Below, in pieces: positions 33,781 to 42,691 of a stretch of 64,000 nucleotides of DNA. The position numbers and the translations under genes are program-made. Location of the stretch: assembly GCA_965277275.1 (NCBI GenBank), contig CBDICG010000001.1:992001-1056000 (forward strand), in the 5' to 3' direction. The notes under the pieces were generated by a model that saw only the letters and a program-made list of their open reading frames with translations, was not told the DNA's origin and ran no database searches. Positions within the stretch are counted from its first letter, which is position 1; each line of letters opens with the position of its first letter. The DNA is from HLUCCA09 sp965277275 (GTDB lineage Bacteria; Pseudomonadota; Alphaproteobacteria; Rhodobacterales; Rhodobacteraceae).

Positions 33781-34582
33781 TCCCACCTCCTCGGCCGCCC
33801 ACGCCGTCGGGGGCCACGACTTCACGGGCCAGCGCGTCCTCGTCACGGGGGGCAACAAGGGGCTGGGCGCGGGCGTCGCGCGCGCCTTCCTCGCCGCCGG
33901 GGCCGACCTGACCATTGCCGGAATCGAGCCGGACGTCGCCGACACGGCGCAGGCCTGGGCCGCCGAGGCGGGCCGCCCCGTACGGGGTGTCACCTGCGAC
34001 ATCGCCGATCTCGCGGACGTCGCGCGACTGGCCGACGGCACCGGCCCGCTCGACGTGCTCGTCAACAACGCGGGGCTCGAGCTGATCACTCCCATCGCGG
34101 ACCCGGCTCCCGAGGTCGACACCACCTTCCGCCGGATCACCGAAATCAACGTGATCGGAACGTTCAGCGTCACCCGCGCGCTGCTCCCCAAACTGGTCGA
34201 CGGCGCGCGGATCGTGAACACCGCCTCGATGTGGGGCAAGACGGCGGTGGCGGAGTTCTCGGCCTATTGCGCCTCCAAACACGCCGTCATCGGCCTGACC
34301 CGCTCGCTTGCGCAGGAGCTTGCGCCACGCGGCATCTCCGTCAACGCGGTGTGCCCGGGCTGGGTGCGCACGGAGGCCTCGATGCGCTCGCTCTCCGAGA
34401 TGTCGCGCCGCTCGGGCCGGCCCGAAGACGCGTTGCTGGATGAAATCGTCGGCGCACAGGCGCTCCCCGGCCTGATGGAGCCGCCCGACATGGCCGACAT
34501 GTACCTCTTTCTCGCCTCGCGCGCCGCTCGCAACATCACCGGGCAGTCCTTCACCGTCGACAGAGGGGAGCTGATGCAATGA
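33770..34582 (+). CDS. Short-chain dehydrogenase/reductase, first of a coupled pair
   Basis: 270 residues. The cofactor motif is LVTGGNKGLGAGVARAF, followed by NNAGLEL, the catalytic Ser in VNTASMWG and YCASK. ATG 33770 overlaps the ATPase gene by 11 nt, and its own stop overlaps the next SDR by 4 nt, so all five genes form one tightly coupled unit. It likely oxidises or reduces a hydroxyl group on the compound brought in by the transporter. The substrate is not apparent. Confidence 0.88.
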   Translation: MPPDPTSSAAHAVGGHDFTGQRVLVTGGNKGLGAGVARAFLAAGADLTIAGIEPDVADTAQAWAAEAGRPVRGVTCDIADLADVARLADGTGPLDVLVNNAGLELITPIADPAPEVDTTFRRITEINVIGTFSVTRALLPKLVDGARIVNTASMWGKTAVAEFSAYCASKHAVIGLTRSLAQELAPRGISVNAVCPGWVRTEASMRSLSEMSRRSGRPEDALLDEIVGAQALPGLMEPPDMADMYLFLASRAARNITGQSFTVDRGELMQ

Positions 34583-35268
34583 GCCTGACCGGGCAATCCG
34601 CCCTCGTCACCGGGGCCGCCAGCGGCATCGGCAAGGCCTGCGCCGACGCGCTCGCCGCCGCCGGGGCCGAGGTCTGGCGCGCCGATCTCAACGCCGCAGG
34701 CAGCATCCTCGAGGTCGACGTCAGCGACGAAACCTCCGTCGCCGCGATGTATGCCCGTGCCGGCAGCCCGGACATCGTCGTCAACGCCGCCGGGATTCTG
34801 ATCGAAACGCCGACCGTCGGCACCGGCCTCGATGCGTTCGACCGGCAGATCGCGGTGAACCTGCGCGGGTCCTACCTCGTCGCGCGCGGGGCACTGGAGG
34901 GGATGCAGGCAGGCTCAAAGCCGGGCCGGATCGTCCTGATCGCGTCCGAGCTCGCGCATCTGGGCCGGGCGCATTTCGCGGGATACTGTGCCTCGAAAGC
35001 GGGCGTGATCGGCCTGACCCGCGCGCTCGCCCGCGAAGCGGCGCCCGATGTGCTCGTCAACGCGGTCGCTCCGGGGCCGACCGATACGCCCATGCTGTCG
35101 CCCGAAAGCATGTCCGCCGAGGCGCTGGCCCTCGAAACGCAGAATCCCCTTGGCCGCGTCGCCCAGCCCGAGGAGATCGCAGCCGCCGTCGCGTTCCTCG
35201 CCTCGCCCGGCGCCAGCTACATGACCGGTCAGACGATCTGCCCCTCCGGCGGCGCCGTGATGCTCTAG
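34579..35268 (+). CDS. Short-chain dehydrogenase/reductase, second of a coupled pair
   Basis: 229 residues. ALVTGAASGIGKACADAL is the cofactor site and YCASKAGVIGLTRALARE contains the Tyr/Lys pair. The C-terminus MTGQTICPSGGAVML is typical of classical SDRs. Start and stop overlap its neighbour by ATGA. Compared with the first SDR it is about 40 residues shorter, mainly because of a shorter region after the active site. It may catalyse the reverse or next redox step on the same substrate. Confidence 0.87.
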   Translation: MSLTGQSALVTGAASGIGKACADALAAAGAEVWRADLNAAGSILEVDVSDETSVAAMYARAGSPDIVVNAAGILIETPTVGTGLDAFDRQIAVNLRGSYLVARGALEGMQAGSKPGRIVLIASELAHLGRAHFAGYCASKAGVIGLTRALAREAAPDVLVNAVAPGPTDTPMLSPESMSAEALALETQNPLGRVAQPEEIAAAVAFLASPGASYMTGQTICPSGGAVML

Positions 35269-35591
35269 CTCCGGCTTCGCCGCGCTATGATGCACCGGCC
35301 GCCCATCCTGTGGCGCACCGTGCCCGCACCACCTCCCGGCCCGGTCGCACGGCAGCACAAAGAACGACTCGCGCGGCCAGCGCTTGCCCGGCTTGGGCAG
35401 CCGCACCGGCGGGGCGATGGCAGGCGCCCGCCTGCACGGTGCCACCAACCGCGCGTCTGACCCCCACGGCGCGCACCACCCCCCCCCGTGTTTGCCGCTT
35501 AGCACTGGCCCAAGCATCACTTCGAGAGATCCTGATTTTCCGCCATTTCATGGCTCCGTAGGGTCGTCGCGAACGATCCGGAGCGGCCAGC
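35269..35591. other. Spacer between the SDR genes and the flavin monooxygenase, no gene found
   Basis: 323 nt. A C-rich run (CACCCCCCCCCG, about 35477-35490) is the only distinct feature. No convincing coding frame or hairpin. Confidence 0.45.
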
Positions 35592-36842
35592 ATGACCACC
35601 GAGACCATCGAGACCACCGAGACCGTCATCGTCGGAGCCGGGCAGGCGGGCCTTGCCATGAGCCGCCACCTGACGGCGCTCGGTCGTCCCCATGTTGTGC
35701 TCGAACGCGACAGGATCGCCGAGCGCTGGCGGACCGGCCGGTGGGACAGCCTCGTTGCCAATGGCCCGGCATGGCATGACAGGTTTCCAGACGCCGAATT
35801 CACCCATACCGGCCCGGACGGCTTTGCCCCGAAAGACGAGGTCGCCGGCTATTTCGAGGCCTACGCCCGCCAGCATAACGCGCCGGTGCGCTGCGGGGTC
35901 GAGGTGACGCGCGCGCGCCCGCATCCCGCCCACGGCTTCGTGATCGACACATCCGAAGGCCAGATCCTCGCGCGCAACCTCACCGTCGCCACCGGGCCCT
36001 TCCAGAAGCCCATCGTTCCGTCTGTCGTGCCCGAGCGGCCCGGCCTCTTGCAGATCCACTCCGAGCAGTACCGCAACCCCGCGCAGCTTCCCGAGGGCGC
36101 GGTGGTCGTCATCGGCGCGGGCTCTTCGGGGGCACAGATCACGGACGAGCTCCGGCGCGCCGGGCGGCGCGTCTACCTGTCGGTCGGCCCGCACGACCGC
36201 CCCCCCCGGCGCTACCGCGGCAAGGATTTCGTGTGGTGGCTGGGCGTGCTCGGCAAGTGGGCCATGACGAGCCCCGGCCCGGGCACCAAACACGTGACCA
36301 TCGCGGTCAGCGGCGCCCATGGCGGGCGCACGGTCGACTTTCGCGACTATGCCGCGCGGGGGATCACGCTGGTGGGCCGGACCTCGGGCTTCGCGGACGG
36401 CGCGCTCACCTTCGCGCCGGATCTTGAGGCGACCATCCGCGCGGGAGACGCCAATTACCTTTCCGTTCTCGATGAAGCGGACGCCCATGTCGCAAGCGCG
36501 GGTCTCGATCTGCCGCCGGAGCCCGGGGCGCGCGACCTCGGCCCCCTGCCCTTGTGCGTGACGGACCCTCTCGCGTCCCTCGATCTGGAGGATGCGGGCG
36601 TCTCGACGCTTCTCTGGGCCACGGGCTACGCGCTCGATTTCGGCTGGCTGGAGCTCGACGTCTTCGACGCCGAGGGCCGCCCCCGGCACACGCGCGGCGT
36701 CACCGAGATCCCTGGCCTCTACTTTCTTGGCCTGCCCTGGCTCTCGTGCCGTGGCTCGTCGTTCATCTGGGGCGTCTGGCCCGATGCGGAAGCGCTCGCC
36801 AACCATCTCGCAGCGCGCCCGAAGGTGGCCGCGGCGGAGTAG
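35592..36842 (+). CDS. FAD-dependent monooxygenase-like NAD(P)/FAD oxidoreductase
   Basis: 416 residues. An FAD-binding VIVGAGQAGLAMSRHL is at the N-terminus and the second dinucleotide site VIGAGSSGAQITDEL starts near residue 173. The text LRRAGRRVYLSVGPHDRPPRRYRGKD resembles the flavin-containing monooxygenase / YczJ-like 'NAD(P)-binding protein' group. ATGYALDFGWL is the family's late ATG motif. It could oxygenate amines, sulfides or ketones. It follows the SDR pair in the same orientation after 323 nt, so shared function is possible but not certain. Confidence 0.83.
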   Translation: MTTETIETTETVIVGAGQAGLAMSRHLTALGRPHVVLERDRIAERWRTGRWDSLVANGPAWHDRFPDAEFTHTGPDGFAPKDEVAGYFEAYARQHNAPVRCGVEVTRARPHPAHGFVIDTSEGQILARNLTVATGPFQKPIVPSVVPERPGLLQIHSEQYRNPAQLPEGAVVVIGAGSSGAQITDELRRAGRRVYLSVGPHDRPPRRYRGKDFVWWLGVLGKWAMTSPGPGTKHVTIAVSGAHGGRTVDFRDYAARGITLVGRTSGFADGALTFAPDLEATIRAGDANYLSVLDEADAHVASAGLDLPPEPGARDLGPLPLCVTDPLASLDLEDAGVSTLLWATGYALDFGWLELDVFDAEGRPRHTRGVTEIPGLYFLGLPWLSCRGSSFIWGVWPDAEALANHLAARPKVAAAE

Positions 36843-36905
36843 CCAGCGGCAGGAGCGGCCGGTCGGCCCTGATCGCCACTCGCCTGCCCGGTGGCGCGGC
36901 CGGTG

Positions 36906-37754
36906 CTATTGGGTCAGCGCCGTGTAGCGCTCGGGGCGGCGATCCCGGAAGAGCCCCCATGCCGCGCGGCGCCGACCGATGTCGGCGAGATCGACCTCGG
37001 CAATGGCTACGCCCGGCGCATCGCCCATCTCCACGCGCATCGCGCCGGTCTCGTCGGCGATGAAGCTGCCGCCATAGAACGACATCTCGGCGCCAACCGT
37101 CTCCGTCCCCACCCGGTTCGATGCGGCAAGCACCGTCATGTTGGCCGCCGCGTGGCCCTGCATCGTGCGCTGCCAATGGCCCTTGCTGTCGATCTCCGGG
37201 TCGTTCGGCTCAGACCCGATCGCGGTGGGATAAAGCAGAACATCCGCGCCCATCAGCGCCATCGCCCGGGCTGTTTCGGGGAACCACTGGTCCCAGCAGA
37301 TCCCGGCGCCGATCCGGCCCACGGCGGTGTCCCACACGCGAAAGCCGGTATCGCCGGGCGTGAAATAGAACTTCTCCTGATAGCCCGCGCCATCCGGGAT
37401 GTGCGTCTTGCGATAGCGCCCCAGGATCGTGCCGTCCGCGTCGATCATCGCCAGCGCGTTGAAGAACTGCCGCTCGGTGCGCTCGAAGAAGCTCACGGGC
37501 AGCACGCAGCCCGTCTCGCGCGCGACCTGCGCGAAATGCGCAAGGAGCGGATTGCCCTCGAACGGTGCGGCAAGTTCGAGATGTGCGGGATTCTGCTCGG
37601 AGCAGAAATAGGGTGTCTCGAACAGCTCCTGCAGCAGCACGAGCCCCGCCCCTTGCGCCGCCGCGTCGCGCACGAGCGCCTCGGCGCGGGCGATGTTGGC
37701 CGCCCTGTCCCAGGTGCAGCCCATCTGCGTGACGGCGATCTTGAGGAGGCTCAT
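36906..37754 (-). CDS. aguB: N-carbamoylputrescine amidase (AguB)
   Basis: 282 residues. The nitrilase-superfamily triad is Glu43 in LLQELFETPYFC, Lys116 in YRKTHIPDGAGYQEKFYF and Cys153 in GICWDQWFPETARAM. The text VSFFERTERQFFNALAMID and PTAIGSEPNDPEIDSKGHW closely follows plant and bacterial AguB. The enzyme hydrolyses N-carbamoylputrescine to putrescine, CO2 and ammonia. No agmatine deiminase (AguA) is present in the window. Its ATG overlaps the stop of the upstream amidase gene (ATGA at 37751-37754). It is the last gene of the polyamine-type operon. Confidence 0.88.
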   Translation of the reverse strand: MSLLKIAVTQMGCTWDRAANIARAEALVRDAAAQGAGLVLLQELFETPYFCSEQNPAHLELAAPFEGNPLLAHFAQVARETGCVLPVSFFERTERQFFNALAMIDADGTILGRYRKTHIPDGAGYQEKFYFTPGDTGFRVWDTAVGRIGAGICWDQWFPETARAMALMGADVLLYPTAIGSEPNDPEIDSKGHWQRTMQGHAAANMTVLAASNRVGTETVGAEMSFYGGSFIADETGAMRVEMGDAPGVAIAEVDLADIGRRRAAWGLFRDRRPERYTALTQ

Positions 37755-38521
37755 GCGGGTCCTTTCGCGGGGCGGTAGTCGGCCAGTTGCGTGGCGAGCG
37801 GGATGTCGTTCTCGCGCCATGCGGTCGGAAGGTCGGCCACGGCCAACCCCTCGTTCTGGCCCATTGACGCGATGGTGTAGCCGTCCGGCCCGGCGATGAG
37901 GCTCATGCCGACGTAGTCGAGGTCGCCTTCTGCTCCGCACAGGTTGGCGTATGCGATGGTCAGCGCGTTCTCCGCCGCGCGGGCGGGCACAAGGATGGTG
38001 TTGACGTTGGTGAAGGGCTTGGGATTGGCCGTTGGCACCAGCACCGCCTGCACACCCGCCCGGGCGAGCGCGCGGACGTGCTCGGGGAACTCCACGTCGT
38101 AGCAGATCAGCAGGCCGAAGCGGGTGCCCTTGTGCTCGAAGCTCACAAGCTGATCGCCGGGGGTGAAGAGCGCCGCTTCGCGCGGCCCGAAGAGCTGCAC
38201 CTTGCGGTAGCGCGCAAGCACATCGCCGGTGTCCGAGAACGCGACGGCGAGGTTGGCGCGGCCCGGCCCGTCATACGCGGCCAGACCGATCGTGAGCGCG
38301 ACGCCCGCCTCACGGCAGCACGCCGCGACCTCGGCCTCCACCCGCGCCCAGCCTTCGGGCGCGGCCTCGGGCACGCTGTTGTAGCCGGGCAGAAAGAGCT
38401 CCGGCATCACCAGCATGTCGACGCCTGCGTCGCGCGCCCGGCCCAAAGCCGAGGCGGTGGTGGCGAGGCCCGCCGGGATGTCCCCGGCGGGCGAGCGCGC
38501 CTGATAGACGGCGAGGCGCAT
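37751..38521 (-). CDS. Carbon-nitrogen hydrolase family amidase
   Basis: 256 residues. The nitrilase triad is Glu41 in VMPELFLPGYN, Lys107 in ARYRKVQLFGPRE and Cys140 in GLLICYDVEFPEHVRAL. The short length and VPTANPKPFTNVNTILVPARAAENALTI resemble aliphatic amidase/omega-amidase-like members. It is sandwiched between the polyamine SBP gene (1-nt overlap) and aguB (4-nt overlap), so it likely removes an amide or carbamoyl group from the imported compound or a metabolite. It differs clearly from AguB, so two different C-N bonds may be handled. Confidence 0.85.
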   Translation of the reverse strand: MRLAVYQARSPAGDIPAGLATTASALGRARDAGVDMLVMPELFLPGYNSVPEAAPEGWARVEAEVAACCREAGVALTIGLAAYDGPGRANLAVAFSDTGDVLARYRKVQLFGPREAALFTPGDQLVSFEHKGTRFGLLICYDVEFPEHVRALARAGVQAVLVPTANPKPFTNVNTILVPARAAENALTIAYANLCGAEGDLDYVGMSLIAGPDGYTIASMGQNEGLAVADLPTAWRENDIPLATQLADYRPAKGPA

Positions 38522-39549
38522 CAGGAGCGCAGGCGCGTCCAGATCTGGTCGTAGACCTCTTGCGTCGCCTGATCGCAGACCGCGATGAAGGCCCCGCTGC
38601 CCGCGCCGGCGCGCGGGTTGTTCTCCGGGCTCGTGGCGAGCGCTTCGTCGGTGAAGTCACCCGCGCCGGAGACGCCCGCGGCGTACTGGGCGTAGTTCGT
38701 GACCTGCGCGATGTTCTCGGGCTCAAGCAGGAAATCCATGAACCTGATAGCATTCTCGCGGTTCGGCGCGTCCTTCAGGAGCACCACATTGTCCATCCAC
38801 ACCACATAGCCCTCGTCCGGGAAGACGTATTCCACGTTCGCGCCTTCCTCGCGCGCCTTGGCGGAGAACCCGTTGTAGATCATGCCCACCGCCGCGTCGC
38901 CGGATACCAGCACGTCCTTGGCGATGTCGGAGCCGAACGACGCCCAATGATCCTTGGCGCCTTGCAGGAGCGCGTCCAGCTCGCGCAGCTGATCCCGGTC
39001 GGACGAGCATTGCGGGATGCCGAGATAGAGCGACGCGAGCGCCATCACCTCGCCCTGGCTGTCGAGCACGTTGATCTTGCCCGAAAGCTCCTCGGGCGGG
39101 TCGAAGATGAGCGACAGCGAATTGATGTCGCCGTCATAGGCGTCGCGGTTCACCGAGAACGAGGTCGAGCCCCACTGATACGGGATCGAGTGCTTGCGGC
39201 CCGGATCGAACGCGACATCGACCCATTGCGGCTCCACGTTGCCCATGTTCGACAGCTCGCCCTCGGCGATCTCGTCCAGGAGCCCCTCGCCCGCCATGAT
39301 CTCGACCATGTAGTCGCCGGGCACCGCCACGTCGTAGCTGCCAAGCGTGCCGGCCTTCAGCGACGCGAGCAGCGCCTCGTTGCTGTCGTAGGTATCCATC
39401 ACCACGTCGATGCCGGTCTCGGCCTCGAACTTGTCGATCAGCTCCTGCGGGATGTACTCGAACCAGTGGTAGACCTTCAGCTCGCCCTCGGCACTGGCGG
39501 CGCCCGCCATGAGGGCCAGAGCGGCGGTTCCCGTGATCAGTCGTTTCAT
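38521..39549 (-). CDS. Polyamine-type ABC transporter substrate-binding protein (PotD/PotF family)
   Basis: 342 residues with a signal peptide MKRLITGTAALALMAGAASA before EGELKVYHW. The PotD/PotF pattern is visible in VYHWFEYIPQELIDKFEAETGIDVVMDTYDSNEALLA and in YDVAVPGDYMVEIM. It would bind putrescine, spermidine or a derivative in the periplasm and pass it to the permease pair. Its linkage to AguB supports a polyamine-type ligand. The last residues overlap the downstream amidase start by one base. Confidence 0.88.
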   Translation of the reverse strand: MKRLITGTAALALMAGAASAEGELKVYHWFEYIPQELIDKFEAETGIDVVMDTYDSNEALLASLKAGTLGSYDVAVPGDYMVEIMAGEGLLDEIAEGELSNMGNVEPQWVDVAFDPGRKHSIPYQWGSTSFSVNRDAYDGDINSLSLIFDPPEELSGKINVLDSQGEVMALASLYLGIPQCSSDRDQLRELDALLQGAKDHWASFGSDIAKDVLVSGDAAVGMIYNGFSAKAREEGANVEYVFPDEGYVVWMDNVVLLKDAPNRENAIRFMDFLLEPENIAQVTNYAQYAAGVSGAGDFTDEALATSPENNPRAGAGSGAFIAVCDQATQEVYDQIWTRLRS

Positions 39550-39575
39550 TACGGATCTCCCTGTCGTCTTCTTGG

Positions 39576-40499
39576 TTAGGATTGGGGTGAGCTTTCCTCG
39601 CCGCGCCGCCCGATGAAATAGGACAAGGTGACAATGGCGATGGAGAAGAGAAGCAGCAGCGTCGAGAGCGCCATGATGTTCGGCTTGATGCCCTGCTTGA
39701 CGGAGCCGAAGATCGCGGTGGGCAGTGTCTCGACCCCCGCGCCCTTGACGAAGTTCGTGATGATGAAATCGTCAAGCGAGATGATGAACGCCAGAAGGAA
39801 CCCCGACAGGATCCCCGGCCCCATGATCGGCATCAGCACGTAGCGGAACGTGGCCCAGCGGCTGGCATAGAGATCCTGCGCGGCTTCCTCGTAGGAGGCG
39901 TCGATCCCCTGCAGGCGGGCCGAGATCGGCAGGTAGGCGAACGGGATGCAGAAGACGATATGCGCCACGAGGATCGACAGCGTGCCGAGCGGGAAGGCGA
40001 TGGTGGAAAAGAAGATCAGCGTGGCCACGGCCGTCACGATCTCGGGCACCATGATCGGCAACGATATGAGCGCGAAGGTGGCGGATTTGCCCCGGAACGC
40101 GCCACCCCGGATCATGCCGATGGCGGCGGCCGTGGCGATGCTGGTCGCGGTGACGGCCGCCATGACGGCGATGGAGAGCGAGTTCCACGCCGCCAGCTTG
40201 AACTTTTCGGCTTCGGGGCCGGTGAAAACGTCGATGTACCACCGGAGCGACACACCTTCCCAATTGGTGATCGAGCGGCTGTCGTTGAAGCTGTAGATCA
40301 TCACCACCAGAAGCGGCGCGTAGAGGATCACGAGGCAGACAACGGTGGTGGCGAAGAACCCGCGATAGTGGCGCAGATCGAACCCGCGCGCCTTTGCCTT
40401 GGGCGCGGTCGCCATGGGGGCGGCCACCCTGGCGCGGCTGGCGGCGGCGGGGCTGTCGGCGGAGCTGTCTGCGGCGGGGCTGTCTGCGGGGCTCGCCAT
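39576..40499 (-). CDS. ABC transporter permease (PotC/PotI family)
   Basis: 307 residues from ATG 40499, overlapping the upstream permease stop by one base (TGATG). A hydrophilic, Ala/Ser/Pro-rich N-terminus of about 35 residues (PADSPAADSSADSPAAAS) is longer than in E. coli PotC. It is followed by six membrane segments and the EAA loop DASYEEAAQDLYASRWATFRYVLMPI. GVETLPTAIFGSVKQGIKPNI is PotC/PotI-like. The Ala-Pro tail is unusual and may be a linker or a local repeat expansion. Confidence 0.88.
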   Translation of the reverse strand: MASPADSPAADSSADSPAAASRARVAAPMATAPKAKARGFDLRHYRGFFATTVVCLVILYAPLLVVMIYSFNDSRSITNWEGVSLRWYIDVFTGPEAEKFKLAAWNSLSIAVMAAVTATSIATAAAIGMIRGGAFRGKSATFALISLPIMVPEIVTAVATLIFFSTIAFPLGTLSILVAHIVFCIPFAYLPISARLQGIDASYEEAAQDLYASRWATFRYVLMPIMGPGILSGFLLAFIISLDDFIITNFVKGAGVETLPTAIFGSVKQGIKPNIMALSTLLLLFSIAIVTLSYFIGRRGEESSPQS

Positions 40500-41415
40500 C
40501 ACCGCTCCTCCCGCGCCTGGCCGCGCGCGTAGAACATCAGCACGATCAGCACCAGCGTCAGCAGAACCATCGCGCAGGCCGCCCCGAAGGGCCAGTTGCC
40601 CGCGTTGCCCTTGAATTGCTCCTCGATGAGCGAGCCGATCATGAAGGTCTTGGCCCCGCCGAGAAGGTCCGGCGCGAGGAAGGCGCCCAGCGAGGGCACG
40701 AACACGAGGATACAGCCCGCCACGACCCCCGGCTTGACCACCGGGATCACGATACGGCGCAGGATCGTCCATTTCGGCGCGTAGAGATCGGCGGCGGCTT
40801 CGGAGAGCGCGAAGTTGTAACGCTCCACGGCGGCGTAGATCGGCAGCACCATGAACGGCAGGTAGGAATAGAAGAGCCCGAGCTGCACCGCGAAGTTGGT
40901 GTTCACCAGTTGCAGCGGCTCGCCGATCACGCCCAGCGCCATGAGCCCATCATTCAACGGCCCGTTCTCGCGGATGAGGAACTTCATCGAGACGGTGCGG
41001 ATGAGCAGGTTCACCCAGTAGGGGATCGTGATGAGAAAGAGCCAGATGGAGCGGGTCCGCGCGGGCCGCGTCGCGATGAAGAAGGCGGTGGGAAAGCCGA
41101 TGAGCAGGCAGAGGAGCGTCGCTCCCGTCGCCTGCAGGATCGAGCGGATGTAGATCGTGATGTAGGCCCACTGGATCTGCGGCGGGTCGTCTCCGAAGAG
41201 GCCCCGGTCAAAGAGGAACTGGTCGTAGGCCGCCAGCGTGAACTCCCAGATGACGCCGCCGCGGAACTCCTTGGTCAGGAAGGAATAGACCAGCATCAAC
41301 AGGACCGGCAGGAACATGAAGAAGCCGATCATCAGCCACGACGGCATCAAGAGCCAGTGCCGCACCGGCTTGTAGGTCGTGGAGACCGTGCGCCCGCTGC
41401 CCGCCGCCGCCGCCA

Positions 41416-41416
<1 letters not shown>
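40499..41416 (-). CDS. ABC transporter permease (PotB/PotH family)
   Basis: 305 residues. Six membrane segments with the EAA loop FALSEAAADLYAPKWTILRRIVIPVVKPGVVAG and typical text IGFPTAFFIATRPARTRSIWLFLITIPYWVNLLIRTVS. It pairs with the PotC-like subunit. The ATPase stop overlaps its start by one base, so translation along potA-B-C appears coupled. Confidence 0.9.
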
Positions 41417-42501
<1,085 letters not shown>

Positions 42502-42550
42502 GCGGACGGGCCCCTAGTGGAGCGGCTGGTGGCATGACAGCACGTTGCGT

Positions 42551-42610
42551 TGCGGCACCTTGCCGGGCGGCTCGTGGCGGAGCGGCGCCTTGCCGGGCGG
42601 CACATGGCAA
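42551..42610. repeat. 30-bp direct repeat, two copies plus a decayed third
   Basis: 42551-42580 and 42581-42610 share the core GCGGC-N-CCTTGCCGGGCGGC and a -TGGC- tail. A degenerate third unit begins at 42611. The array lies in the spacer between the flavoprotein gene and the ATPase gene, and may affect folding of the mRNA leader. Confidence 0.55.
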
Positions 42611-42691
42611 AGCGACCTATGGCGGAGCGGTCTGCGGTGCTGTGCTGGAGCGGCCCGGGAACCTTATCTGCGGGTAAGGTCACTGCTGCTG

